This document shows, one piece after another, positions 1-12,594 of a stretch of 64,000 bases of DNA. Source of the stretch: Norana najaformis (lineage: Eukaryota; Annelida; Clitellata; Crassiclitellata; Hormogastridae); contig OZ029923.1 in assembly GCA_964023275.1 (NCBI GenBank), positions 10,482,738-10,546,737 on the forward strand. Reading direction: 5' to 3'. The first letter of the stretch is position 1. The number at the start of each line of letters is the position of its first letter. A program made the position numbers and the translations under genes. The notes below the pieces were generated by a model, which was not told where the DNA came from, ran no database searches, and saw only the letters and a program-made list of their open reading frames with translations.

Positions 1-650
<650 letters not shown>

Positions 651-1419
651 CCGGGGCAAACGGTGCGCCACACACGAGGTTGGTAGGCGAAGGAGATCCG
701 ACAGCAGTCTGGCTCCTGACCTTTGACCTTTCTGGAGTCGAGTGTCGCAGAAGCGAAGACGCGAACGGGCTTCAGACGCCGAGGATGGGTTTACCGTTTC
801 CTCCTCGGCTTCGATTACCTTTCCCAGGTCTGACAAGTAATTGCCCTTACGTTTCCCAGATCTATCTATTACTCGGAAAAGTTTAAAATCTTTTGCCTGC
901 CTGCCTATCCGTCTGTCTGTCCATCCGTCTGTCTGTCTCTTTGTCATACTGCCTCAACTCACCTATTTTCTCTGGTTCTCAAGCGACCTTAAGTAGTTCG
1001 TTCTGTAACAGGCGCTATCACAGTCTGTCTGTCTGTCTGTCTGTCTTCCTGAAAAATGGCTTTGAAGAATTTTCTATCCGCAACTGTTTTAATAATTTTC
1101 AGGCCGAACAGTTGCCAAACTGTTAAGTCCACAGTCGATCTCAATCCATCCGTCCGTCGTTCATTTATGTGAATATTAATGTTGATGCCTGTAAAAGACG
1201 CTATATAAATACTCAGAACCATCCATCAATCCATCCATCGAACCAATCAACCATCGATCCAGCCATCTACTCTCGCTCTCGGACTCCCTTCCATCTGTCT
1301 GTCTGTGTCTGTCTGTCTGTCTCTGTCTGTCTCTGCGCCTAACATTCACCCCACTCTTCCTCTTCCCCAGCCTCCTTTCTCCCTGCTTATCTCTCTGCCT
1401 CCCTCATTCTCTTCTCTCT

Positions 1420-1489
<70 letters not shown>

Positions 1490-1550
1490 TCCGTCTCTCT
1501 CTTTGCCTCCCTCCCTCCCTCTCTCCTGCTTCACTCTCAGCTGCTATCCA
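651..1550. repeat. (TCTG)n, (ATCC)n and (CT)n simple repeats; no gene
   Basis: TCTG-type repeats occur at 893-945, 1018-1046 and 1290-1335. ATCC-type repeats lie near 1140-1270, and a CT run at about 1405-1530. Positions 651-890 contain unique sequence in which I see no exon. Confidence 0.75.
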
Positions 1551-1552
1551 CC

Positions 1553-1783
1553 TAATCGTAATCGTAATCTCGAGATTCCCACAGCGCTCAACGAAAGCTA
1601 TGTCACGGGGACCAGCTTATTCACAGGCGCTCAGTCAAAACCAAATACACAGGCAAAAGGGGTTCGGTTTCAGGTAAAGACAAATACACAGGCAAAAGGG
1701 GTTCGGTTTCAGGTAAAGATCCAAAAGTCAGGCAGAGCGACAGCGTAGCGGCTACGGTGAGTGATGTTTGGGATTGGAGCGGG

Positions 1784-1815
<32 letters not shown>

Positions 1816-1965
1816 CAGAGACAGAGACAGAGAGACAGAGAACACGAAGAAGAGTCAGGATATGATCGGTGAAAGAGGAGTGTTGTCAGTTCTGAGTGAA
1901 AGGCCAATGCAAAAATTGTAAGTGGTGGAGTATACAGCAGGTGAGTTTGTATGATGGGTCAGATA
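1553..1965 (-). repeat. GATTAC-tailed repeat family, copy with (GAGACA)n insert
   Basis: On the minus strand the element ends in CGTTGAGCGCTGTGGGAATC and a GATTACGATTAC tail. It shares the CAGCTTATTCACAGGCGCTC and AGTGAAAGGCCAATGC blocks with copies at 12.6-13.4, 35.4 and 52.0 kb. A (CAGAGA)n run interrupts it at about 1783-1840. The end with the tail suggests a retroposed SINE/LINE-type element. Confidence 0.7.
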
Positions 1966-2194
1966 TGCCACACTCTCTCTCTGTCTCTCTCTCACACTTG
2001 TCCCTCCCTTCCTCCCTCCTTCCGTTCCCTTTCTGCTGACCGGATTTTCCCTTGATGCAGGTCTTCTTGCGCCGGAGTTCGAGGGTCGTGACGTTCGAGG
2101 CCGAGAAAATGGTGACGTTGAGGAAGATCTTGATGTCGACTTCGGCTGTGACCATGCCACTGCACGGAAGACTCACCTTAAACACTACACAACG

Positions 2195-2665
2195 ACAACA
2201 TCATCGTCGTCATCGTCGTCGTTGTCAGAAGAGGAAGGTGGATCAACGTTAGGATCAGCAACAACATCATCATAATCAGCATCCCTTCTTAGTATCACGA
2301 TCTTCATCAACATCATCATCACCATTGTCGTCGTCGTCCTCATCATCATCATCATCATCATCACCATCTTCATCACCATCATCATCACCGTCGTCGTCAT
2401 CATCATCACCATCATCATCACCGTCGTCATCATCATCATCATCATCACCATCATTATCAACATCACCGTCATCATCATCATCATCATAATCACCATCATT
2501 ATCATCATCACCATCATTATCATCATCACCATCATCATCATCATCATCATCATCATCTTCACCACCATCATTATCATCATCACCATCATCATCACCGTAA
2601 TCATCATCATCATCACCACCATCATTATCATCATCATCACCATCATCATCATCGTTGTCATCGTC
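2195..2665. repeat. (ATC)n trinucleotide array
   Basis: About 470 bases of ATC/ATT/ACC triplets. It produces a Met-rich minus-strand open frame (158 codons) with no other coding evidence. Confidence 0.9.
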
Positions 2666-3610
2666 TACCTGACTTGGTCTTTGGTACTTCTCCGTTGTTC
2701 CGGATGCTGGCCAGTGGAAGACTCATCGCCTGCGTATTGGAAACGGACAAACCGAGGCTATAGAACATCTGCCACACGAAAAACAACACTATCATTAACA
2801 ACAACAACCTAAAATATTATAACTAATTATTTTAAACAATGGTAATAATAACAATATAATAAGAAACACATGAGAATAATGTTACTGACCACAACGAAAA
2901 TGAAGCGGATGAGGAAGAGAAGCAGAAAGCCAAGAAAGAGAAGCAGGAGGAGGGAGAGAAGTAGGAACGAGAGGAGGAGGGAGAGAAGGAGGGACAGGAG
3001 GAGAGAGAGGAGGAGGGACAGAAGGAGGAGGGACAGAAGTGGAGGAAGAAGAGGAGTAGGAGTAGGGAGAGAAGGCGAGGAGGGAGAAGAGGTGGAAAAG
3101 GATAAGGAAAGGAGCAGGAAGAGAAGGAAGAGGAAGAAGAGGAAGTGGAGAACGAAGATGAAATAAAAGATGAAGAGGAGGATGCAAACATAAAATGAAC
3201 AAAAGCGGGAATACGAGCAGATGGAGGAAGATGAGGAGCAGTAGAAGAAAGAGGAAGGAGAGCATGAGGAGGAGGAAGCAAAGGGAAGGACAGGAGGCGG
3301 ATGAAAATGAGAATGACGAGCAGCAAGAAGAAGCAGATGATTATGGTGATGATCATGATGATCATGACAGAACCAAACAGAAAATCGAACAAATGATTAT
3401 GAACAAAACAGAGAAATGGTTCAGGATATGATGGAAGCAACTTACGGCGGGATCGGGCGGTGATCGCCGTAGATTCTGCCAGTTGAAGTAGATGTCAGCA
3501 GTGTCGGATCGAATTGGCAGATTGAATGACAGCGCATAATCATTGACAATCCCTGATCGAACGTAGAACACCTCTCCATTGATCCCTATGTTCAGAACAA
3601 AACAATGATC
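2666..3610. repeat. Purine-rich (GAGGA)n tract with flanks; no gene
   Basis: Positions 2915-3330 are almost purely A/G on the plus strand, an imperfect GAGGAGAAG repeat able to form triplex (H-DNA). Long open frames on both strands (Arg/Glu/Lys or Ser/Pro/Leu) are composition artefacts. Confidence 0.8.
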
Positions 3611-3619
3611 CATCGATCA

Positions 3620-4420
3620 ATGATCGAATCACTTACATCTAATCTAACGGCTTCTATAGCGCCATTATGACAATGCACAGGGCACCAATTGGTGGTCGCT
3701 TCAAGTGAAAATGTAGTCACGAATCATTATCTAATCTACTGGCCTCTATAGTGCCGTTATCACTAATATATCTAATCTAATCAATCTAATATAATGATTT
3801 TTATGGCGCCATTAACATAATCGTAACTCTTTGGAGCAGCCCCATCGAAATCTGATGATTCAGGGAAACAGGTACAGTTGCGACCGAGTTTCAAATATCG
3901 AGTACAGAGTTTCACAAATCAGTCAGAATCACTCAAGTCGAGTTGCCATACCATCCAGAAGTTGAATTCCCATGTTCAGTTTCGGCTCAACTTAAGAATT
4001 TAACTCAAAGTCCAGGATATAAACTATACACTGAATCACTGAAACTCAACAGTCACATATTCCAACTCAATACTCACATATTCTAAGTAACAAACAGAAA
4101 CTTTCAGTGTGATGCTTGATAATTTTAAATACAATCTTGAGTTTTTTCACTTTGTATATCCCCAATACTCAAGTTTTCCAACACAGATAATTCAAACACA
4201 CAACTCGATTTTTTCAACTCGAGTTTCAACCCAACGAGTTGTACTCGAAACTAGGAACTCGATGAAGAGAAAGCCAAGCTTTTAAAGGCAATCGATTAAT
4301 GGAGGACATAACATTTACCTAATGGAAGGTTCTAAATCAATAGGGTGACAGAATCGATTAATCGTGCACAGTCATTCGCAGAAGTTTTCTAAGCCTCATT
4401 CTACTTATTGTAATCACTGT
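3620..4420. repeat. TCTAATC-type inverted-repeat element copies; otherwise unremarkable
   Basis: Fragments near 3636-3690, 3735-3760 and 3775-3815 share the TTCTATAGCGCCATTA core and TCTAATCTAAT flanks with copies at 27.8, 42.1, 59.9 and 60.1 kb. 3880-4260 has irregular AACTC/GAGTT-rich sequence. No exon seen. Confidence 0.6.
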
Positions 4421-4424
4421 CGTC

Positions 4425-5100
4425 GTCATCATCACTCTAGTCATTCATCATCATCATTGTGGTCGTCGTCATCATCGTCGTCATCATCACTGTAGTCATC
4501 ACAATTCTCGTCCTCGTCATCATTACAGTCGTCATCATTGCAGTCTTTGTCATAACTCGTCATCATTATCAATGTAGTTGTCATCATCACTGTAATCGTC
4601 GTAATCGTAGTCATATAATAACTAGCTTCTGCTTCACTGAGCTTCCTCTCTCCCTCCCTCCTTCCCTCCCTACCTCCTTTCTTCGTCAACATCTTTGCCA
4701 CTGTTATCATCGTCATCACTGTCGTCATCATAATCTTCATCATCATCATTTTGTCATTAAGAACGTAAACATCATCATAATTACGTAGTCAATAACAACG
4801 CACTCATCAACAATTTACAAAGCGCCACTTCAAGATACACTCATCAGGGGCGTTCCCGGCCGGACAACCCAGACCCGCTGGGGAATAGAACGGTTTTCAA
4901 GCGCTTGCGGAAGAGGGGGAGGAAGGCAGAGAAGCTCATGTCATCACCATCACCATCACCACCATCATCATCATCATCATCACCACCATCATCATCATTC
5001 AATGTCAACAGAGTTTTTGAATGGAAACGAGACTTTAAATAACGGATAGATCTAACCAATAAATGTGATGACAGAAGAAGCACAGTCTCTCAAGTTAATT
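4425..5100. repeat. (ATC)n array and a SINE-like tail
   Basis: ATC/GTC triplets run from 4425 to 4780 with an interruption, and again at 4938-5000. 4805-4935 matches (minus orientation) the element at 43875-44050, sharing AAAGCGCC-CTTCAAG and TTTTCAAGCGCTT. Confidence 0.7.
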
Positions 5101-5129
5101 TCGGTACGCAGCCACGTCTAACAACTGTA

Positions 5130-5344
5130 GACGCCTTCATTTTCTTTGTCCCGGAGCCAGTCCTCTCCCTAGCCGCCTGATCTTCAATGTACGGTCAGTG
5201 CACTCATTTTACAGCCGAGTTCGCTAGGGGCGCAGGTGGAGCAGAAATTATAGAAAAACCTTCTGCCTCCTGGAGGGGATTTGAACCCCCGAACCTAAGG
5301 GTTGGCAGTCCAACACACTAACCCACTAGACTACCGCGCGCCCC
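5130..5344 (-). mobile_element. tRNA-derived SINE, family 1
   Basis: Read on the minus strand it starts with a tRNA-like head (A box TAGTCTAGTGGG, B box GGTTCAAATCC) and continues into a body shared with copies at 8.0, 17.0, 33.8, 41.4, 46.4 and 62.4 kb (AACTCGGCTGTAAAATGAG and GCCTGATCTTC complement). The head is too diverged and the body too long for a working tRNA gene. Confidence 0.8.
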
Positions 5345-5590
5345 TAAACGTGATAAACCACTATAAGAAGTAAACAACCTGAACAAAAGGAAAATAAACG
5401 AAGAATAAACGAATAACAAACGAGAATAAAAGAAAAACAAAGGGAAAATAAACGAGCTTCCGGTCGATGGAGCGGAAGATGGATATCAGACAAGACAGCT
5501 GGAAAACTCGGTCGGTAGGAAGAACGGAGAAGAGGAAGCAGAAGGAAAAGAAGTGAGGGTCAAGCGGAAAAGATGGAATGATGTACGACA
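5345..5590. other. AAACGA-rich sequence; no gene
   Basis: Irregular GAATAAACGA repeats around 5390-5450 give a hydrophobic minus-strand open frame. Nothing else is seen. Confidence 0.5.
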
Positions 5591-6135
5591 CGAAAGAAAC
5601 CCATTACACGATCTATTCATCTATCGATCCGTCCGTCCATCCATGTAGCCAACAATTCCACCCAGCCAGATGGCCAGCCAGACAACCAATCAAATAGCCA
5701 AATATCTGGCCAAATACTAGGCTGAATATCCATCTGAATAGCCAGCCATCAAGCAGGACATCCAGCCCAACAGCCAAACCACCTAGCCGAATTTCCAACC
5801 CAACAGCCAACCATTCAGCCGAATTTCCAGCCCAACAGCCAACCATTCAGCCGAATTTCCAGCCCAACAGCCAACCAACCATTCAGCCGAATTTCCAACC
5901 CAACAGCCAACCATGCAGCCAAATTTCCAGCCCAACAGCCAAACATGCAGCCAAATTTCCAGCCCAATAGCCAACCATGCAGTCAAATTTCCAGCCCAAC
6001 AGCCAGCCAGCCAACAGGACTGTCACCCGAACAGCCAGCCGAAAGTCCGTCCATTCAGCCGTATAGCCTGTTGAATATCCAGTCAGCCGGATATCTCTCC
6101 ATCCTGCTTGGACGCCAGCCGGATCGCCAGCCAAT
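5591..6135. repeat. 32-bp minisatellite (CCAACAGCCAACCATTCAGC)
   Basis: The core array at about 5765-6010 consists of about seven copies of a 32-bp unit containing TTTCCAGCCCAACAGCC. Related but more diverged CAGCCA units spread to both sides. The Trp/Gly/Leu-rich open frames on the minus strand are read-outs of the unit in several phases. Confidence 0.85.
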
Positions 6136-6555
6136 CGGATGGCAGGCAGTTGAGACCGGAGAAGGATGAAAAATAAACCTGTTTGTACAGCATCGCTTCA
6201 CTCCGCTCTCTACAACATCTGGCGTCACCCAACAGAAGAAAACAACCACCATAACACTCCCGCGCTGATGCCTCCCCGAGACCGACAAACCCTTTCGTCG
6301 CTCCCCACCCAGCCCTTCCAAACCACCCTAACCCCACCCTCCGAAACGTCACTCACCCCGGTGAGCACAACAAACGCAGGGCCTGCTCCATTTACGCGGA
6401 TTCGCTAATCCCGCTCTACTAACCCTCCCCTACAAACCCACTCGCGCTAATCGTTCTCTGCAGAAACACCCCTGCGCAGCTTACTCTTCCCAAAACTCCA
6501 TTCTACCCTCCCCTGAAATTCCTCTGATTTCTCAGTTTTCCCTGCGTAATCTTTC
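6136..6555. other. No gene recognised
   Basis: C-rich unique sequence with short open frames on both strands and no splice-phase support. The ACCCCGGTGAGCACAACAAA segment has a loose counterpart near 32,440-32,500 and may be repeated. Confidence 0.4.
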
Positions 6556-6559
6556 GCTG

Positions 6560-6785
6560 TGGGACGCGGTAATGTAGTGGTATGGTCTGTGCCTCGTAAC
6601 CGGAGGGTCGCGGGTTCAAATCTGCCTCAAGCCACTGCGTAGCGACCTTGGACAAGCTGCTCACCCACAGTTGTCTGTGAGGAAGACAACGGGAAACCAC
6701 CTCACTCATCTCATCCCCGGGTGGCATAAAGCCAATGGACCAGCCTTCGGGCAGAGAACTCATCACCATCACCATCACCAATCTT
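6560..6785 (+). mobile_element. tRNA-derived SINE, family 2, with (ATCACC)n tail
   Basis: The head has A-box-like TAATGTAGTGGT and B box GGTTCAAATCT at tRNA spacing. A body with GACAACGGGAAACCACCTC follows, and it ends in CATCACCATCACC. Single copy in this window. Confidence 0.7.
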
Positions 6786-7500
6786 TCGCTACGAAGGAGT
6801 GGAGACTGCTTAGAGGAAGCGATCATCCTCGGCACAATTCCTAGATCCCGAGCTCAGGGAAGACCCAAGATGACACGAATCAATGGCATCAAGTCGTATA
6901 CTGAATTATCGTTCGACCAGTTATTACAAGAAACGAGGAATAGAAGCAGATGAAACAAAATTATCCATGGTACAGCCAGTCCTCGGCTCGAGGACGGTTG
7001 AAGACAAGAGTCTAACGCGACAGCGGAACACCGCAACATCGTTATGGTAATGATGACGATGGTGATTATACGGTGGTGATGGTGACAATCCCGATGACAA
7101 CGACGTCGATAAAGATGGAAATAAGCTTCGCAACAAATCCCAAAGAAATTAACAGCCGGCATTTATTGCCCGGTTTAAGAATCCGTTTCTTCTTCCAAGT
7201 CATTTTCCCTCTTTTATTTTCCCCGTTTATTTCGGTCCCAGACGAAACTACAAATTGCAAATGGCTTGGTTTAAATGTGGCGATAACATTTGGATGGAGA
7301 TTAAGGGCCACGTTGACCCTAATTTCCCCCGGTCACTGCACTTTGGATGACTGCCTCGTGCAGGATAGCAGAGCTCGTGGAAGTCTCCTGTCAACTTGGA
7401 CTGGGACTTTATCACCTAAGAAGTGCTGCGTTTACGTACATTTTGGACGCCAAATGAGTCAGTCGTTGGACTGCTTTGCCAGTGGCCTGTGATGGGAGTA
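6786..7500. other. No gene recognised
   Basis: A 139-codon plus-strand open frame (7073-7492) has no recognisable domain, no flanking splice logic and a composition like its surroundings. 7035-7085 contains GAT/GGT triplet repeats. Confidence 0.5.
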
Positions 7501-7502
7501 AA

Positions 7503-7815
7503 CATAGGTTGAAAAAATCAAAAACAGGTTGAAAGAGAAAGTCAAAAATAGGTTGAAGGAGTTAAAAGTAGGTAGAAAGAGTGAGTAAAAATTAGGTTAA
7601 AAGGGTGAGTAAACAATAGGTTGAAAAAGTGAGTCAAAAATCGGCTGAAAGTGAGTCAAAAATAAGTCGAAAAAGTGAATCAAAAATAGTTTGACAGTGT
7701 GAATTAAAATAGGTTGAAAAAGTAAAAAAATAGGTTTCAAATGTCAAAAATAATTTGGCAGAGTGAGTGTAAAATAAACTGAAAGACAGAGTCAAAAGTA
7801 CGTCGAAAGAGCAGA
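7503..7815. repeat. Diverged ~28-bp tandem repeat (AGGTTGAAAAAGTGAGTC)
   Basis: About eleven imperfect units of AGGTTGAAA-GTGAGTCAAAAAT. Units vary from about 24 to 30 bases. No coding potential. Confidence 0.75.
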
Positions 7816-8034
7816 AAAATTTTCATACTGGCTGACAACAAATTGCTTCACTTTTCCACTGCCAAAGGAGATCTAAGCAAACATTCATTGGTCACCAGCT
7901 CACTGAAAACTCAGGAAAAAGTCTTACAGATCAAAAGGTGACTAAATATGCATGCATACACATGTGAATTATTTATACACATATTTGCACGTTGTATGCG
8001 TCAAGATTACGTAAGACAAGCGGTCCTTTAAGTT

Positions 8035-8313
8035 GCCCCCTGAGGCAGCCATGGGTATGAAGTGTTGGCCACTTCGTTTTTCTTAGTCTCGGCATATGAG
8101 GGGTGGATGGCCATTGGCCAGTCCTCTAACTCGCCGCCTGATCTTCCCACTGACAGTGTACAGTCAGTGTACTCATTTTATGGCCAAGTTCTCTAGGAGG
8201 TGCAAGTGCAGCCAAAATCTTAAAACACCTTTCTGCCTTGGCGCGGATTTGAACCCCGACCTCTCGAGTGACAGTCCACATCGCCGACCACTAGACTATC
8301 ACGCACCCCCATG
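8035..8313 (-). mobile_element. tRNA-derived SINE, family 1 (near-complete)
   Basis: On the minus strand: head with GATAGTCTAGTGGTCGGCG (A box) and GGGGTTCAAATCC (B box), body with a GAGTACACTGACTGTACAC block, and 3' end AGTGGCCAACACTTCATACC. It is one of the best copies for building a consensus. Confidence 0.85.
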
Positions 8314-8324
8314 TATTATGTAAA

Positions 8325-9260
8325 ACCGATATACATATATATATAGGTTTTTGATACAGACACACACATATATATGGACCTACACTGTAATATATATATA
8401 TATATATAACACATTTGCATACATATATGTGTCTGCATAATATTGTATCTACTAGCATATATTTATACATATTTATAAACACAAGCAAATGTGCAGTTGT
8501 GCACACAAACATATATGTATATGTATATATATAAATATATATGGATAAATACATATGTTTATATATGCATATATACATGTATATATGGATATATCTGTGG
8601 ATATATATATGTGTGTGTGTATAATGTATATATATATATATATATGCCTTGCATATCGGGGTGGAGATCTGCACGATATTAGTTGCAAGAAGGGCTAGAT
8701 ATCTAGGCTCCTCTGCCTGATTAGTTTTCCTCCGAGTGACGGAGTCGGTGAGGCGCTCAATTCCGCGTTAAATTGCCAGCCGACGGAGTTCAAAAGAATC
8801 AGAGAGATTGAAAGACTGGTCACGAGACATAGGCAGACAAAGAGGCAGATATACGGATACAGATGCAGGGGCAGAGGCACAAACCGAGAAAGAGTGAGAC
8901 ATAAAGATGTATAAAGCCATTAAAAGAAAGTGAACAGCAGTGATAGAAGCAGACAGACAGACAGACAGACAGGCAGACAGGCAGGCAGGCAGGCAGGCAG
9001 ACAGGCAGGCAGGCAGGCAGGCAGACAGACAGACAGACACACAGAGAAAGTCACAGACAGACACAGAGACAGAGGCAAAAACAGACACAAGCAGACACAG
9101 TTACACTGCCAGAGGCAGACAGAGCGACTGAGACAGACGCAGACAGCCACAGATACAAAGAGAATGCAGAGAGAGATACAGATATAAAGAGAGATATACA
9201 GACACAGCCACAGATACAAAGAGACACACACGTAGACAGCCAGCCGAACCACACACCTGT
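8325..9260. repeat. (TA/TATG)n and (CAGA/CAGG)n microsatellites
   Basis: TA- and CATA-rich repeats occupy 8328-8655, and CAGA/CAGG tetranucleotides about 8820-9240. Open frames (Cys/Leu/Ser or Arg/Gln) are repeat read-outs. Confidence 0.85.
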
Positions 9261-10145
9261 CCCTCATTTCCCCCACGTTTCCCGCAAGCACCACAGGTGC
9301 TCACTCAAATCGTCTGCCTTTAGCTCCGTACGTCTGCCACACCATGGATATAATTATCTAAGCATTAGAATTTAGAACTCCACGGCCAGCCAAACAAACG
9401 CCTTTAGGTCAACTGGCCAGAAGGTGACCCCAAGGCAGGGTGTTGCTATTGATGGCCCGGAGCGAAAATTGTTCCGACTCCGATCACTTTCGTTGCTAAT
9501 ATCGGATTCTGGCACAACATACGTGCAAGATCTGTTCCATCTCAAATGTGTTAGTGATAGTGAGGCGAATTTTGAAGTACCCCTGTTGCCTTAAAAGTGA
9601 TATTTGACAGGAAACAATGTTTTCGTGCATGCAAAAATAGAAGCCCAAACGGTATGTACTCGGATGAAGTTGTTTACAACACGATTTCCACGATCGAAGT
9701 GGCAGCAAACGGTATAGACGGAACAGTTCTGTATTTAGAAACAGATTTCCGTATCCTAGTCACGTGAACCATTCAAAACATTTTTCGGAATGCTTTTTGT
9801 CCGAACCTAATTTGACCTCACACCATACGTCCGCCAAGCCACGGAGATATCCAGATATTAGAACTCAGAACTCCACGAACGGCCAAACATCTTCCGGTGA
9901 CCTGCCCCCAACCAGACCCTTACCTCCCTCCCTCTCTCGCTCTCTCTGTTGCCCACCTAGCCCCACCCCTTCCGTTGCCTCTGGACTTCAGCAGCAGCAA
10001 CCGGAAACATCAAGTTCTCAGCAAAAGGGCAAAGGTTGACGCAGGTTGCTGATATGAAGAAGAGGAATTTGTCGCTTCAAAGTGTTAGATTTACAACTCT
10101 AGTTTTTCCCAAACACATCCACTCTGGGAATCAAATTTTTTCTCT
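9261..10145. other. No gene recognised
   Basis: 9325-9410 and 9820-9900 share a diverged block (ACGTCTGCCACACCATGGA and ACGTCCGCCAAGCCACGGA; CTCCACG-GGCCAAAC), an old duplicate repeat. The rest is unique and has no exon-like open frame with splice support. Confidence 0.5.
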
Positions 10146-10149
10146 ATGA

Positions 10150-11110
10150 AGTCCAACCCAACCATCAGACGCCCACCAAACTTGTCACCCACTCACCACT
10201 TAATTAACCAACTACTTAACCCCTCAAGAACCCACCCACAAGTACACCCAACAAACCACCCACACACACACCCAAACACATACCCACCCAATCAATATCA
10301 CAAGTTTACCTAATCACCCACTCACCCAACCAACCACCCACTAACCCATCTGCTGACCCACCCAATCACCACCCAATTACCCATCCACCAAAACGCATAC
10401 CCACCTAATCATGATCACAAACCCATCCAATCACCCACTCCTCTAACCATCCACTCATCCATCCACACATCCAAAATCACCAATCACCTAATCATTATAA
10501 CAAACCCACCCAATCACCCATTCAAGACCACTAATCCATCCATCCACTCACCCACTGCATTAAAAAAATGCACTACTTACTTACTTACTTCCGTACTTAC
10601 TCACTTACTTGGCTTACCCAGCTCTACCACAAACAGGAATGCATTAGATTTAATCAACATATTTTACTGCGACTTGACTTAAGCAGAAACAAATGAGCTT
10701 TTGTCTACCCAGAAAAGTGATTTGTTTTTTTCTGAGAGGCAGTCATTTGTCAGGAACTAATACCCATTAACGGAAAACAATAGCCATTAAAACTCAACCA
10801 AACAATCAATCAGTCATTCAATCAGTCACTCAGTCAGTCAATCATCATCAACATCATCATCACCATCACCATCATCAGCAGCACCAGCAACAGCAGCAGC
10901 AGCAGAACCATTAATCTTCCCCTCCTCCTCCTGCTCACCACCATCATCATTATTCTCGCTTTTCATCGCGAATACATTACAATTCGTTTATGGCAATTAT
11001 TACAGGTAAAACAGCTATACAAATAATCAAATAAATACACACATACATATATGCGTGCATGCATACATACATACATAAATAATGTATACACAAGTGTTTT
11101 CAGGTCCGTA
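10150..11110. repeat. CCACCCAATCACCCA-rich satellite and short SSRs
   Basis: 10150-10560 consists of irregular CACCCA/AATCACCCA units. CTTA repeats (10570-10610), ATC/CAGCAG triplets (10845-10905) and CATA repeats (11035-11080) follow. Confidence 0.75.
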
Positions 11111-12590
11111 GCGTTTCGGCAGAATTTCTCTTCCAATGGCGCTATATAAAATTCACGATTACAATTACACTTACTAAATAGGATGTGGTATAAGAATCAC
11201 AGAAAACTGGTATAACGTAATCGTGTTAGCTGTAGGTCTTTAAAATCACAAATCAACTTTTAAAGCTATGATCAATATTTTTATTAATCGATTTAAGTAA
11301 TTAAATTAATTGAAAGTAGTGATGTCAGTTTCTCTTTTAAGGATATCAAACGACTACGCTCCAAAATCTGTTAATCCTATTCAAATTATCAGTAAACAGT
11401 AAAGTGGAAAGGCTAGGCCTGATGTAATGTACATACATGCAGTGTAATGAGCATTAACATTTATGTTGCACCTTTCTTGCGATTTTGCTCACTAAATACG
11501 AACTCATTGAAATGAGTACTAACCGAGAAGGCGTTCCGTCTCCGTTTCGTTCATGAAAAGATTGAAATGTGCCCAAGATATGGTAAAATTTAAAACAAAA
11601 AGAATTACATGACTGAAATAGGTCTTCGATTTCATTTTTCAACCGCAAAATCCAGTCAATTGTTTCATTTTTCACTCAACTTCGATTTCGATAATCCACG
11701 ACTTCATCTTGAACGTTAATCTCTACGTTTAACCTCGAACCGGTCAACATCGCTGTATGCACAAATACTTTGTCCCAAATTTCAAAAGCATCTTTAAAAT
11801 AAGGTTTTACGACATTCCACACAATTTCTAATTCTAATTAAATTTCATATTTTATATATTGCTATTAAAGCCTGTAAGAACGCCAGTTGTGAAGTAAGCA
11901 ACGCCTGGAACGAGAGTGTTGAAGTGGGCAGGTCTTGTTGTCGTCCTCTGATTAGACTCGACGATGAATATTCATGATATGCAAAACTAACTAATGAAAA
12001 TTGATAAGACAGCTGCTTGCGCAAGTGGCACCCCAAGCGGCCAGTTATCGAAAAACGTTTCACTTTCTTTCGATAGACGGCACCAGCAAACCAATATTTA
12101 AAGCATTCGCAAGATTTCTGGTCCACTAGCGCTCCCTAACGAACTACATCGATCTTACCATGAGGTGGGAAGATGAGGCGGCGAGGTGAGAGAACTGCTA
12201 CCCTCCATCATATGCAGAGACCGAGAAAATGCAGGTACAAACTCTGCAACGCTGCTCCTCTTGCAATCTCTGTGCAGGTCTTTCACTCAAAACCATAACA
12301 CTCCTTGTTTTAATTCTAAATGTAAATTTTAAATTTAAACGCTTTTGTATAGCGACCATATAGCCTCGACCCTGCTCATTTTTCAATGAATCTATCGGGT
12401 GTGATCCTTCACCACTGCTGCCCGTTTGAATGGGTGACACGCTATTTAAGGTCCATCCTATCCTGATTCCTCCTCTTCCTTTTATCTTTCTCGCCACTCC
12501 AAATTTATTATCTGATCCATCATCCGAACTCACCAACAATTCACCCTCTTTCAGTTTCTGAGCTGGTCTTTCACTCAAGACTGAAAACAT
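11111..12590. other. AT-rich spacer with short repeat fragments; no gene
   Basis: 12155-12235 is a fragment of the family 1 SINE body (GGGAAGATGAGGCGGCGAGG). 12355-12440 is a minus copy of the GGTGAAGGATC element also at 42.2 and 57.4 kb. No exon is seen. Confidence 0.5.
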
Positions 12591-12594
12591 TTCT

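Noticed and set aside
2832..3440. 202-codon Ser/Pro/Leu-rich minus-strand frame
   Set aside because: It is the complement of a purine-rich GAGGA tract; composition artefact.
5765..6010. CRISPR-like regular repeat array
   Set aside because: Units are contiguous with no unique spacers; an ordinary 32-bp minisatellite in animal DNA.
6565..6635. Possible tRNA gene
   Set aside because: A and B boxes are present but the acceptor stem does not pair and a SINE body with repeat tail follows, so it is a tRNA-derived SINE.
7073..7492. 139-codon open frame as a gene
   Set aside because: No domain, no splice support, starts inside GAT repeats and shows no coding-like composition.
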